DNA from: Trichaptum fuscoviolaceum
Lineage: Eukaryota; Basidiomycota; Agaricomycetes; Hymenochaetales; Trichaptaceae
Assembly (NCBI GenBank): GCA_910574455.1
Contig: CAJSYZ010000004.1
Span: 3,287,528-3,351,527 of the forward strand
Reading direction: 5' to 3'
DNA length: 64,000 nucleotides
The number at the start of each line of letters is the position of its first letter. The stretch's first letter is position 1. The notes beneath the pieces were generated by a model, which was not told the DNA's origin, made no database searches, and saw only the letters and a program-made list of their open reading frames with translations. Shown here in pieces: positions 11,589 through 23,502 of the stretch. The translations under genes were made by a program, and so were the position numbers.

Positions 11589-12474
11589 TGTAAAAGGAGG
11601 GGGTCGAATATGTGTCTAGTGTACCTCCAAGTGATCTTTGGGGAAGAGATGATGAGAAAGAGCTAGAAGACACGGTGAGCAATCCTGTCCGTATTACTGA
11701 GCAGCCCTTGCGTCAGTGAGGCATGAATCAGCAACTTAAGCGCCCTCTATCCCAGATAGGAAATTTGGGTTACCATTATGGGTTTTCGTACTTCACCCAG
11801 GCTCAGATACAAGATATTCGGTAGCTTCACGGTCGTGTCGAAAGGCATTCACCTGGATTTCATCTTTAGTAACGAGATGGAAGCCGGTCGAAATTCTGTT
11901 GACTGTTTTGCCCATTATCTTACTTCGGATCGTGGCTTCGTGCAAGAGACCATGAATTTTTATTCAAGGCGAAGCGAACGAAATTCGACAAAGTGGTTCC
12001 GTCTTCTTGCTACTGTCCCATCCCTCTGGGTACTTACGGGATAATACAGATTTTCTCTGCCTTGGAGTGTGGAAACAGGCAATCCTGGTCTCTGCCTGCG
12101 TTCTTTGGGTATCCGAAACAACCTAAAGTCAACATTTTATTTCAGTCCACGCCGAGTTTCCCGGTCAAGTTCTCTTGTGCAGATAATCGCCTGTGACAAA
12201 GAGTCTTCAACATATCGCTGCTCTCCGAGACTCAATGTGACTTAACAATAGCTCTATGGAGTCGGAAAGCTAGTCTCAGACGCAGGTCACTGAGACACGC
12301 CCGGCATGACGCTGGTGATCGACAATTTGCTTCCGCCTTTACACCTTTGGCTGCCGCCAAATTGTATATAACAGCATCAGTTCAGGGTAGAGTAATTATC
12401 ACGCTAAGCTTCATCTTTACCCCGCAAACGCAACACTTCGCTTTCAACGAAATTAACGATTCCTAACGACAATC
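11589..12474. other. Divergent intergenic UBL-WLM / ferritin-like gene
   Basis: 886 bases between two head-to-head genes. No supported ORF is present. A TATA-like element for the ferritin-like gene is at its right end. Confidence 0.55.
12365..12371 (+). promoter_or_regulatory. TATA-like element of the ferritin-like gene
   Basis: TATATAA lies about 104 bases before the ATG at 12475. The assignment rests on position and orientation. Confidence 0.4.
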
Positions 12475-13449
12475 ATGAAGACCTCATTCATCCTCGCTTC
12501 ATCTACTCTCCTTGCCGCCTCCCGTGTCTCTGCAAACCCTCTGTTCGGACGCGCAGAAGAGGCGACTAACTCGACATCGCCCTCGCTGAATGTGACCGAG
12601 GTTCTTCAATTTGCCCTCACCCTCGAGCATCTTGAGAGCACTTTCTACCAAGAAGCACTTGCGAAATACGATGCGACAGCATTCGAGCAGGCGGGATTTT
12701 CCGCCTGGGTTCGCGGTCGCTTCGAGCAGATTGGCAACCATGAACAAACTCATACTGCCTTTCTCACCGAGGCGCTTGGCAACGATTCTATAGCTGCATG
12801 CAATTACTCTTTGTAAGTCAATAATTTACTTCTTAGTTAACCCGTGTCTTACTCGTCTTGAAGCCCGTATGATAGCCCGCAGACTTTCGTCGCACTCTCT
12901 TTCATGCTGGAGAGCGTTGGTGTATCTGCCTATCTCGGTGCTGCTAAGTACCTCGCAAACGACACTGGTGCTCTCACGGCCGCAGCTGAGATTCTCGCCG
13001 TCGAGGCCCGCCATTCGTCTTGGATAGAATCCTCTGTCAATGAGTCTTACCCCTGGTCAAGCCCCTATGACACGCCTCTTACACCTACAGCCGTATACTC
13101 TCTCGCATCTCAGTTCATCACTGAATGCCCGGAGTCTAACGCCACACTTCCTCTCACTCCTTTCCCCGCCCTGAACATAACAACCAGCGATGGAGCAATC
13201 GCTCCGGGCAGTCAAGTTGAACTTGTGTACAACGCAACCAGCAACGCGACAGAGTATCTTGCCTTCTACGCGGGTATGAACACCACCCTTGTCGAGATCA
13301 CAAACAAGACCGCAACAATCCCTGCGGACTTACTGGGCTTCGTCTATGCAGTTGTAACGTCGAGCAACTCCTCTATTTCGGATGAGACAACTGTTGCGGG
13401 TCCTGTCATCCTTTCCTTCCCTATCTCCCCTTATGTTAGCAACTATTAA
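12475..13449 (+). CDS. Secreted ferritin-like domain protein, Rds1-type (307 aa)
   Basis: Exons 12475-12812 and 12864-13449 (924 nt). A signal peptide (MKTSFILASSTLLAASRVSA) is followed by a four-helix ferritin-like domain: LQFALTLEHLESTFYQEAL (Glu/His pair), then RFEQIGNHEQTHTAFL, then a second pair with EILAVEARHSSWI near residue 175. These Glu and His residues are the usual carboxylate-bridged metal ligands. The C-terminal third is rich in N-glycosylation sequons and predicted beta strands. Fungal relatives are stress- or nutrient-responsive secreted or wall proteins of unknown chemistry. The single intron interrupts NYSF and is canonical. Confidence 0.9.
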
Positions 13450-13898
13450 TTGAAACGTAGAAACGGTAGAATTAGTCCACTACTTTATTAACTTGGGAAT
13501 ATTAAAAAATACGCTTAACATGTAACATAAAGTCGAATTATTCAGGCGTCTTTAAAAGGATGAAATCCACGTCCTCCCTTCTTCCCGCAAACGCCAAAAT
13601 GCACCAGTTCTGTAATCGGGTATAGGCATTCACGACGAGATACTTCCTCACTTTTCCACCATAACCACTAATAAGTAATTAAGCAAAAGTAAGTAACAAC
13701 GTGATTAGTGCACGCAATCACAGCTCATTTCTGGTACTTACTTCAAGTAAGATGTATGCGTGCACGGGCCATGCATGACCGTGAGACACGCGCAAATTGA
13801 AGTTCAAGTTTGCTCGAAGACACCCCCTCGAGCCTTCCTCTAATTATTACTTCCCTCTCTCTCCCTCCATGCTCTCATATTCTTATTAGAGTTCTCTG
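13450..13898. other. Intergenic ferritin-like / F-box gene 2
   Basis: 449 bases containing the 3' flank of the ferritin-like gene and a CT-rich stretch just before the next start codon, typical of fungal promoters. No gene is seen. Confidence 0.55.
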
Positions 13899-15266
13899 AT
13901 GCCAGTCCGGTCGCTCCTTTCGCTAACTCGTCGTCGCTCATCTGCTCTGTCTTCAAAATGTATCAATAGTCCTCGTTCCCTTAAAATTTCTGCTTTCTAT
14001 TCTGTAAGTAAAGCATTATTCAACCTGTTGGTTCTAATGCTGTCCTGACCGAACTCTTTCAAGGGATGTACTATACCTGCTGAAATCCTAGAAGCCATTG
14101 TATTATACGCTTACTCTTCTGATCGCTCTTTCGCCTCTATATCTGGATTTGCGACTGCCTCTTATGCTTTCAGACAAATTGCTCTCCGTTGTTTCTGCTC
14201 ACACCTGCATATATGCTCCGTAAAACGATGGGACGGTATGCCTGACGCCGCTAAATTGGCTGGCTGGACCAGGTATACATTGTATCTCATACTTTATGGA
14301 AAATGCTGAAATCTTCACAGGAGTGTCAGCGCATCCGCGCATGCCTTAATCGCTCCAGCTGCCGTCCAACTGCGCTCATTCCACCTCCTACGTTCTGTAC
14401 ACATAACATTTCACGGTCATTCAATCGTCAATTACAGCCCTGCACTATACACCTTGTTGGACTATCTTCCAGAAACTATCACCGAGCTCAGTCTCCTCGA
14501 CCTCCCCGACATCAGTCCAGGTTGTCTGAACGTCATTGCGAAGAAGTTTGCGGACCTCACTAGCTTAGAACTCAGCTGTACGGAGAGGCTCGATGACTCG
14601 TGCTGCTGGGGCTGCTTCGAAGAGAGTGCGAGCTGCGTCAACCACTCGCCAGTTCCAGATATTTTCCCGACCGTGGGGGATATGACGGTTCGTACTCACA
14701 GGATATATGCTCACTTTAATAGACCAGTTAGCTGCTCCGATCTAATCTACTCCATTTTTTATCCTCTGTCACAGACTTTCGTCAAGACTGCCCTTCGACC
14801 TCTTACGAAGCTTCAACATCTGCACCTCGGATTCTTTCTCTCCTCCACTGGCCTCATCTATGAACACCTTTCGCATGCGCAGGAACAAGCAATATACCCT
14901 GCCTTTGAGATAAACTACGACAGCGAAGGGGATATTATTGACGATGATGACACCGTCATTGACGACGACACTACTTCACCGTCGTCTGTTTCTAATCGCG
15001 ATGCCGCTGCTGAAGCGGAGGCGAGCAGGCCATTTGGACCGGAATGGTGTCTACTTTGCTTCGAGCGCCATGCTACCGCTGTGCGCCTTGCGGAACTACA
15101 GGCAGGGCTCGAGCTTGCGCAGGCCCTCCGAGAACTCAAGACTCTGGGTTGGGGTTCGTTTTTCGGGCGTCAGAAACAGGAGATGTCGAGCCGCCGAACA
15201 AGTATATGGGTGTTCCGGAAGGATGGCAAAATTCGCGTTAGGAGAAAGCCGTGGGTAATGAAATAA
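13899..15266 (+). CDS. F-box-like / LRR-type protein (419 aa)
   Basis: Exons 13899-14003, 14064-14272 and 14321-15266 (420 codons). After a basic N-terminal 35 residues comes an F-box-like segment (CTIPAEILEAIVLYAY ... FATASYAFRQIALRCF, residues 36-80). LRR-like strands follow (ITELSLLDLPDISP, LTSLELSCTERL, LTKLQHLHLGFFLS), then an acidic low-complexity stretch (DEGDIIDDDDTVIDDDT region, about residues 310-330) and a basic C-terminus. The segment 14687-14775 has GT...AG ends and no stop, so it may be a further intron; 89 nt would shift the frame, so I leave it coding or slightly mis-bounded. The role is probably as an SCF substrate adaptor; the target is unknown. Confidence 0.75.
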
Positions 15267-15653
15267 GTTCCCCTCTAGACTATCGGAACGGAGATGCTAC
15301 TTAACGCTCTACTTTCAACTCATCAATTTACTACTACTCGTAGACGAACGTGTTTGTAACTCTGATCATGTATTTTCCACCATTAGCCTCACAGCTCTTG
15401 CCCTCGCACTGATAATGATCCTACACTTGCCAAAAGTCTCGCACGGCGCCCGTAGTATGTGGTGAGTGTTTTGACTGAGGAATCAATCGAGCCTATTGGG
15501 AGGGCACAATCCTAAATATGGACCAACAATTCCACGTGCCGCCGACGAACTTCAAGTTGTACTTTTGACCGACGTGGCGGATGACTCGGAAAATCACAGA
15601 ATCCACTTCTACTTCCATCTACAAGCTATTAACGACGAGCACATTTCTGTACT
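15267..15653. other. Intergenic F-box 2 / KAT14-like
   Basis: 387 bases; 3' flank and promoter only. No gene or clear motif is seen. Confidence 0.55.
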
Positions 15654-17228
15654 ATGGCGCGCCGCAAACTCTCCTCAGTCTACTCTGAGGCATCGGATGA
15701 TGCAGATGAATATCAAGAGCCAAAGGTATAACTCAAAGCTTTAGATTTCAAATTGCTCACAAACCGACTTTGTCGGCAGAGGCGGAAGACGGGCCAGGAG
15801 TCGATTCGGAAGCGAAGGAAAGCTGCTGGAGAAGAGGAACATAGTGACTCAGACTCTGAACAGTTTTGGATACCGATATCTGCGTTGGAGTTGAGCGTAG
15901 GGCCAAAGACGTTCGAGGATATTATCGAAAAAGACCTCTCTGGTTTACGCGAAGTCAGGCAGAGTCATCTGGCGGCTCTCATAGAAGTTAATTATTTGGT
16001 AAGTGAGGAACATTCTGCTTCTGTATATAACCTTTATATCTATACTCCTTCTTATTAGGGACAGCGACTTCGACCATTAACTATCTCGGAGGCTGCGTCT
16101 CTAGCCACTCGTCTGGAAGACTCCGCTACTTCGACAGGTAATACCGCTCTCGATAGCCTATTGACGCGGAAACTCAAGCTAGAGAAGGTGATTGTGAACT
16201 TTTATATTCAAGTAAACCGGAATAACTCACTGACTATCTATCTTTCAGTACAGACGACGGCATTCTCTACCTCAACCTAAACTTCGACTCAAGCCCCCTA
16301 TACCGGCTTTAACAGCTCCTCTTGCCAATCCCGTTGCATCATCGCCGGATCCTTCGATTATTGATGGACTTGCGATGATCAGAACAACGCCCTTCGTCAG
16401 CTCGTTTGCGGCACGCCTCATACGATCCGACGTGAAAGAAGAAACCGTGTTTCTCCACCGGGATTGGTCCGCTCGTTCATACTGGATGGACCTCATGGAC
16501 GATATCCATGAGCACTTCTCGTTCTCTCAGTGAGATGTGTTCCCATGATTGCAAAGTGTGCTCAGACTCATTGTGCAAAAAAAAAGCCCCGAAAGAGAAC
16601 AAATCATCCGAGCGCCAGCGTCTATCGATTACCAGACGCTTCGCTCTTCACATCTTCAGCAAGTGCATGAGTTACTATCTCGGACCTTCTGGCCGGGAAT
16701 TGATGGTACGTTTCTTGGGAATTCATTACTCCGAATGAGACTTTGCTTATTCTCTTGCTGTAGTGAGCGACGCACTGCACTACTCGCCCGAACTATGCAC
16801 AGTCGTAGCCACCTACAAACAGCTTGTCGTAGGTGCAGCGTTCTTGTGCTCCCCACAAGAGACATACATCACGTACCTCGCTGTCAGAGCTGGATGGGAA
16901 AGCTCTCACATTGCGACGTACGTTATTTACTAGACCATGCTATTATCACTTTGAAGTGAAAGCCTCTACCAGTATCATGCTCCACACACTTCTGAAACGC
17001 AATCCTTCCAAGGATATCCTGCTGCACGTATCTGTCAACAATCCTGCAATGGTGAGTCCCCCTCCCCTACTATCATATGTTGGCGAAGCCACGCTGAGTT
17101 GGAAATAGCTACTGTACAACCGATTCGGCTTCAAGGCAGAAGAGTTCATAGTAGGATTCTATGAAGACTATCTAGACGCCCACTCACGAGCGAGCAAGAA
17201 TGCATTCCGATTGCGCCTGCGACGGTAA
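15654..17228 (+). CDS. KAT14 (CSRP2BP)-like GNAT acetyltransferase (397 aa)
   Basis: Exons 15654-15725, 15780-15998, 16059-16187, 16249-16529, 16566-16705, 16764-16917, 16973-17051 and 17109-17228 (398 codons). The N-terminal ~230 residues are charged and likely disordered, with a bipartite basic stretch (PKRRKTGQESIRKRRK) that looks like a nuclear signal. The C-terminal ~150 residues match the GNAT domain of metazoan KAT14/ATAC2: FWPGIDVSDALHY, VVATYKQLVVGAAF, TYITYLAVRAGW, LLHVSVNNPAMLLYNRFGFKAEEF and the end AFRLRLRR. KAT14 acetylates histones in the ATAC complex; the fungal role is not established. The acetyl-CoA loop, normally R/Q-x-x-G-x-A, reads WESSHIAT. Intron 16530-16565 is only 36 nt but is needed to avoid an in-frame stop. 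Confidence 0.85.
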
Positions 17229-17947
17229 CCAGTTCAACTTTTCCGATGTCCCGGAAACATCTCGGCTCTTAGATGTGCACTCAAGGCGCACCGCAGGCCG
17301 CCTGGACAACTTAACGTCAAGTATGATGTAAATGGATTGTACCGATTACTTTTTCCTTTCCGTTTACCTGGAGGCTTCATGACCCGCGATGAAGGGCAGA
17401 TGAGAGAAAAGTGAAGAAAACTTCCATTCAGAACATCGGCATGTAAGTCAACTTTATGAAGACATCAAAAAACGTACCTGGACCATGCAATCGCAGCCTA
17501 ACGATGTCGTGTAAGGTAATCATGCGTCAAGTTGTTTTAGATGTGAATGTAAAGCGCTCATGGCTACACTTTTGCAGAGGTTGTTTCCAGCCACTAGTAT
17601 ACGTATAGTCTCGAGTTCGGGGGAGCTCATGTGTATCTACTCGGAATCCTCGGTTTCTCGTTCTCGTAGGTCGTAATATTAATCGATCTGTTATTTGCGC
17701 AAGTATCGATGTGGTAGTCAGGTACTCTGGGAGAGGGTGGCTTACAAAAATTGTAGGACGGTTTAATTGTTCATTGTATTTTTGTGTTTGTGCTGTATTT
17801 TTGTGTTCCGTGTCTACTATCTACATGTCTAAGATTATCGATTATAATGCAGCGAAAACACAAATCAAGAGTAGAGTGTTAGATCTGACCTCACCGACTG
17901 GTTGAACAGTGATAAAGTAACCTCGTATACCTAGGACCCTAAAAGAA
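17229..17947. other. Intergenic between convergent genes
   Basis: 719 bases at the meeting of two 3' ends. It should hold both poly(A) regions; no gene is recognised. Confidence 0.5.
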
Positions 17948-18822
17948 TTAAAATAATCGAGTGTCGCTACTATCTCGTGGTACGACTAGCAGCATGAGCA
18001 CAGCGAGGAAGACTGCCATGAACCTCAGCAAACCGCTATTCGAATCCGCCCAACCTTCCGCCCTGCCTGTCAACGCGGACACAACCGTTCCTCTCACATC
18101 CTCTACCTCGCCTCGACGTTCCAGCTCCTCTGGCAGGTCGAACGCGACGCTACTTGGTGTCCCCGGCGATCTCTCATGATTGTCGTACAGGCCCCGCTCC
18201 GAAAACGCAATTGATTGTGCTGAGAGGCACGGCGTCCAAGGACCGGGCTCGTCCATTGAGAGTGGCCCATCTTTTCCGTCAGTGGGTGGATGCTGACCCA
18301 GCTTCTCTGGGCCGAGGAGGGAGGAAGAGGGGAAGAGCCACGCCTCGCCCAACGTGAACATATCCCTGTCGGGGAAGACTTCAACGATGTCCGCCTCGAA
18401 CCCGTCGATCTTCAGTGTATAGCGACGCCACATCTTGCGCTTATCCTTCAGCGATTTGTTCTCAGCGTCCTCGTCCCCAATCAGCCCGGCCTCGATGAGT
18501 TCAAACTGCGGGACAGCGCCGAGCTTTCGGAATATCTGCCCGATGGCGTAGCCCTCCTGCAGGAAGAGCTCGGCGCATTGCGCGTTGGTGATGCGGACGG
18601 CAGAGGTGGCGTAGCATAGGGCGCGCCCTTCGCAGAGGAGGTTGACTTGTCGCTTTTGTACTGTTGGGTGCAAGGGAGTGGGGGAGAGCTGTGTAGCGAG
18701 GGGAGAGGAGGGTGTTGTTTGTGCAAAGACGAGCGAGATGGTGATGGGGCGGGCAAAAAATGCGCTGTGAAGGAGCAATGGTGATGAGTTGCTTGCGACA
18801 AATTGCAAACTGCACGGGTCAT
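17948..18822 (-). CDS. Unassigned protein, possible chorismate-lyase/UTRA-like fold, C-terminal membrane segment
   Basis: The long frame runs 18808-17948 but opens with TTG. An ATG at 18822 can reach it if a short intron with a weak donor (GTCGCA) is removed, giving MTRAVCNF joined to AFFARPITISLVF; this start is uncertain. The core (about residues 60-165) reads LLCEGRALCYATSAVRI, YAIGQIFRKLGAVPQFELIEAGL, RRYTLKIDGFEADIVEVFPDRDMF. The spacing of the LG-x-x-PxFEL part and the W-R-R-Y strand resembles the UbiC/UTRA fold. That is inference from pattern, not a firm assignment. A Pro/Ser-rich linker and a final hydrophobic helix (FMAVFLAVLMLLVV) follow, suggesting a tail anchor. Function is unknown. 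Confidence 0.6.
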
Positions 18823-20305
18823 GTACCTAAGTATTCGTTGGAGGTCGCCAGTGGCAGAAAGGATAACACGTTCAAGTGGTGTTACACCTTTAGGCCATGG
18901 AAACTAATAATTCGAACAAAGCGTTGAGCAAACGTCGTAGAGCTATGCGCAACGCGTACCTCCACACTCGTCAACGTTGCGTCAAATCTATCCGCAGATA
19001 CAGACGTCATTCCGAAATTTCAGAATCCTCGTGTTTGTCGTAATCACGGTAGTAAGCCGTATATTCAAAACACAGAGACGGGCAACAGAAGGGAAGAGTA
19101 AGGATTGATGCCAGTCTAGAGTAGTAAAAAGAAAGAAAGAAAGAAATCAAGTTGTGTGGAATGTGGCGAAAGTCAGCTCATCCGGAGGCGGAAGACCTGG
19201 ACTTTGAAGGCGCGCTAAAGACGACTGACAGTAGCGGAATGAAGTGTTTCGTCGGTCGACACTTCGCAAGATAGCGCAGCACAGCCCAGGGGAAGGGAAT
19301 TGTGGTACGAGAAGAAGAGATGCAACTCAGCGGAAATGAAAAAAAAGAACGCGAACCTTATGAGCTAAAATCCATTCAGGTCACCCCAAATTATCCTGAA
19401 CCTCCTTTGATAAATCCCAATGTACATCAAGCACACTCTTCCAAAGGAGATACTGATCAGGGTTAAGAGGGGATGATCAGGGGAGTGCGCGGAATCAATC
19501 CATCAAGATTAATGTGGCTTGGGGTTCTTCTTTTGAGTCGAAAGTGCTTGAGTGTACATTGTTCACCCTGCAGGTTGGCGTATTTGAGGGAACGTAGCGG
19601 GATAGACAATGTACATGTGATAGTACATATGCATGGTTGATTGAGGAGAGAGGTCTTCGGGAACGAAGCGAAAGGGGGATCATTAAACTTACGGGGCGCA
19701 CGAGGTAAATGCGTGTCATATTAATGTCGTTTTGATGAGTTTTTAAATGATGCAAAGAAAGCTATTTAGCAGTAGAACTAAAGACTTCTTTTCATGCAAT
19801 GGTATCATAAAGAGGAGTAAGCTATACGTAGATACAAATAGATGTTGGTACAGGAGCACATGCAAAATTGACTTGATACTTGGTGCATTCTTTGAAACTC
19901 GAAGAGGCCTTCCTGGGAATAATTGGAAGATGTCGTTAGAACGGAATGGACAAAGAAAACGTCGCTGTTTTAATCCAAATACAACATGTCATTTAATCAA
20001 GCAAAACAGATAGCAAAGAAATATGGGAGTAGGCAAATGAGTAGATTTCTGGCGTGAAGGTATGCATCAAATGGAACACTAGAATCTTCCATCGTGTGCA
20101 AAGTTGGACAAAGAACATTAAATGTATTGCTGCACAAAACCCTTAAATAAAGGAAAAGAAATTGGTGCTGACGAAGAACGTGAGCTTAGATTGATGTTTA
20201 GATGCAGCGGACCGCTGGCTTTGACAGCAGGTTACAGATCCAGGACAAGCACATATGAGTTGAAGAAAGTTGGGTGGTTGTCACAGAGTAAGATATCATG
20301 TCGCC
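18823..20305. other. Long intergenic region
   Basis: 1.48 kb, A-rich on the plus strand, with only short random frames. A small (GAAA)n tract lies at about 19127-19147. No gene is recognised. Confidence 0.5.
19127..19147. repeat. Short (GAAA)n microsatellite
   Basis: About five tandem GAAA units in a purine-rich stretch. Probably neutral. Confidence 0.6.
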
Positions 20306-20954
20306 TCATAGGCGAGTGACAGCCTTCGAATCAAGAGGCATGCCTGCACAAAAGGTCAACACAAGTCGTTCAGAGGTTTCGATGGCGTAAACACACCTGA
20401 TGGATCAATCCCGTTCGCGGCCAATATTCTGTTATGTCTGATTAACCTTGCTTGATCGAAACTACACCATTCAATATTCGTTTAGGTCCACTGCTAGCTC
20501 TGACAATTCTAACACTCACTTAACACGTTCCCTCCGCATAATCTCCTGAACCTCCCTCACGCCGCGCTCATCCAGGCCAAGTCGGGAGTCACCATCGCGG
20601 ATGTTGGCCTCAATGTCGAACGCAGCGCTGTTCAGACCGGCAGAAGCCTGGTCCGAAAAGCTCGAAAGCGGCATATAATTGTGCAATTGAGGGAACATCT
20701 GTCGTATTCTGTGGGGGAGGTGGGGGATGACCGCTGCACGATAGTAGACAGCCACTTGATATTGTTAAGATTGCCGGCATGGAGACGTCGTCACGGGAAA
20801 GCAATACAATACCCCACATATCCGGAGCAAACGCAAAGGTAGCGAAGAAAATAGTACGCGTTGTCAGCCAAACTAATACGAGTCATTGCAATAGAAAGGC
20901 CTTACAAAGGATGATGAGCGAGGTGAACGCAAGGAGACTCAGGAAGAACAACAT
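20306..20954 (-). CDS. DUF2015 / UPF0644-type small membrane protein (148 aa)
   Basis: Exons 20906-20954, 20813-20872, 20520-20754, 20397-20461 and 20306-20343 (447 nt). The first ~35 residues are very hydrophobic (MLFLSLLAFTSLIIL, then TIFFATFAFA) and look like one membrane span. After a loop come the conserved patterns of the fungal UPF0644/DUF2015 family: SAGLNSAAFDIEANI, DGDSRLGLDE, VQEIMRRERVNFDQARL and the end LAANGIDPSGMPLDSKAV. The last two exons are 65 and 38 nt; they were found by following that family pattern and keep the frame. Function is unknown in all fungi. It is head-to-head with the SMR gene, with 361 bp between the start codons. Confidence 0.85.
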
Positions 20955-21315
20955 TGTTATAAGTGCTCTGCACTACAGACGGATATATGAGAGACAAGAA
21001 GAGAAAAGTATGTATCGGATAGTGGGTGGTGTAAGTCGCTGTGGGTGTCTTAGAAGAGGAGACGGATGGGGTACGACATGGAAAACGTTGGCGTCAGTGC
21101 TGTGCAGAGAGCGCTGCGGCCGACACCATCCGGCGGTGAGACGCCTCGGACGAATAAGGAAGTTGGTAAACGTTGCTGAGTCATCGCTGTTTTGCGTCAT
21201 TCGTACCTCCTCAAAACTCTCGCTGCTCCCGCGCGTACCACATAACACCTGTACATTTACTAGCTATTGACACACTATCATTATTCGATTTACTCGCTAA
21301 AACCTCTTCTTCAAC
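20955..21315. other. Shared divergent promoter, DUF2015 gene / SMR gene
   Basis: 361 bases separate two start codons on opposite strands. No ORF is supported, so the region should serve both genes. Confidence 0.55.
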
Positions 21316-23502
21316 ATGTTAGACAGAGAATTGTCAGTCCAGGAGATCTTACAGGTGAAAGCTTCACTCGAATGCGTAAAATCTTCACGATCTCATCGCA
21401 CTCGCAGGAGGAATTCTGTCCTCCATTGGACACTGCATTAATCGCAGCCGTTGTAGCAGACTATCCACAAGAGACCAAAGACCAAAGAGTAGCTGCTTTA
21501 ACCGACTTGAGGGAATTACTGTCAGCCTTAGTTCCTGACGCAGCGGCGGATCAAACCCAAGAGGACAGTGGCCGTGATTCATCATTGTCAGCTCCCACAG
21601 AAGAATCCGGAAGTACCTTTGGAGGAACTGGTGAGGCAAGCTCTGCAACATCTACGAATGGATCGGGGGGCTTGGAGTCCACACCATCCGAATCAGCTCT
21701 TGACTTCCTTCGCGCGTCGTTCCCACATATCGACGTCAAGAAACTTAGGGCAAAGCTCGATGAAGCCGAAACGGAGTCTAGGGAACAAGAGGTGTTGGAT
21801 ATGGAGAAGCTCGTCGAGGAGATACTGAGCGAGGAATTGGTCCGGGAGCTGGAGGAACGAGGTGTGAAAGATGAGGACGAGCTCGCCGAGCAGATGGATG
21901 AGTGGCATGTTGTCCGGAGGAAGTCGCAGAGGAAACTTAAGGGCGAAGAGGGGCCCGAAGACATTGTACAACACTGGCACTTTGTTCAAAAGTCGACATC
22001 TCAAGCGAAGAAGAAACGAAAGGGTAAGAGCATCACTTTGTCTGACGTTAGGCAGCAGCAACACGTCCGACGATCAACGCCGAATCCGCACCCTGCTGGC
22101 GACCCTTGGAACCAACTCACGTCAATTGCGACATACCTCGAGAGTCTGCTACAAGCTCGTACATCTGCCTTCTTCCTTTCGTATCTCCATAAACCGGAAT
22201 ACCATGGCCCTGCGGACGCAGTTCGTGCGGCTTTAGCCGCGATCGCTCAGGATCAACCTCCTAACCTTGCAACCGGCGATGTCCAAGAGGCAGACCACGC
22301 TTACTGCGAAGGTAGGAGTCACGAAGAAACTTTGCTTACCCTCATCGAGTTCCTCTGTATGGACCGAAAGGAAGTCTTCGAAATTTTCGACGAGGAAGCG
22401 CGAGAACGGCTGTGCCGAGATGCGGACTTGGCGCTGAAAGTGACGAATGATCAACCGGATTTCTCGCTTGAAATCGTCAAGCTTCTGCTGGAACTTGACG
22501 CAGATGGGGATGGCTCCCGTGCCATGGGTGTTTACCATTCGCCTGCTTCACCACGTCTCTCCAATGGAATCAACAAAGCACCTGAAATGACCGTTTCTTC
22601 GATACCCTCTCGGACGATTCCCTCGAGTGTTGTGCTTTCTCAGTTACCGGTTTCAACGGTCCCAAAGCCTAAACCACCTCCTGCTCCGAATCAAGCTACG
22701 ACCTCAAACGGCAGTGGGTGGCAAGAAGTTAAAGTACGGTCAAAGGCGCATGAAACACATCCGCTTGCTGTACATATCCCGGCTTATGATCCATATAATG
22801 TCCCGCGACGCAAAGTTCGAGGCTCCGGCAATGCGAACGGCAAGGGCGGGAAGGGAGACATTGGCGAGCTCAAGTCCCCGCTCAAGCCCAAATTCGGACC
22901 TGTCGTTCGTACTGCTGCTGCCCCCCCACTATCACCATCGTTCAAAAGAGAGGCGCGTCTGGTTAACGGAGCGATATCATGGTCGCACAAACGCTCAATT
23001 AATGAGCTTCGGGCAAGGAGGGACGAAGCGCTTCGGCAAGCGAGCCGCTATTGGGCTCAGGGAAGCGCGCGTAATCGCGGTGGGGAGGTTGCGTGGCACT
23101 ATGCACTCGAGGCGCAGAGGTTTCAGGAGGAAGGTCGGCAGCTTAAGCTGGATGCGGCACGAGAGTTGGTGGAAGGCAAGAGGTGGGTCTGGGGCTTTAC
23201 GGGTGTCTACCCATTTCTGCACGCCATGCTAACAACATATTATACGCAGGAATGCAACGGAAAATCATGACGTGGTAGATCTGCACTACTGTACGACAGC
23301 TGAGGCGGTGACGATAGTACACGAAGTATTGGACGAAGGCTGGGTCTGCTCTGCGCGCCCGCTACACATTATCACAGGACGTGGGTCACATTCAACGAAT
23401 GGTGTTGGCGTCCTTGGTCCGGTCGTTAGTAACGCTCTCGAGCGCGAAGGCTGGCGAGTGAGACAGCGGGATGGTAGTCTTCTCGTGTACGGTCGTGCTT
23501 AA
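21316..23502 (+). CDS. CUE-like + DUF1771 + SMR domain protein, Cue2-like endonuclease (688 aa)
   Basis: Exons 21316-21354, 21408-23182 and 23250-23502 (689 codons). The start was chosen at the ATG that makes MLDRELSVQEILQ and joins a GT-AG intron in frame. Around residues 120-175 a CUE-like helix set is visible (LDFLRASFPHIDVKKL ... LDMEKLVEEIL). A long linker follows. Near the C-terminus is a DUF1771 helix (ARRDEALRQASRYWAQG ... EAQRFQEEG), then an SMR domain from about residue 610 with DLH, and ITGRGSHS. Yeast Cue2 has this architecture and cuts mRNA at stalled ribosomes in no-go decay; the same role is likely here. Both SMR signature motifs (DLH and GRGxHS) are intact, so it should be active. 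Confidence 0.9.

Noticed and set aside
22627..23232. Plus-strand 201-codon frame inside the SMR gene
   Set aside because: It is in a different frame over the long SMR exon, Arg-rich and without a motif.
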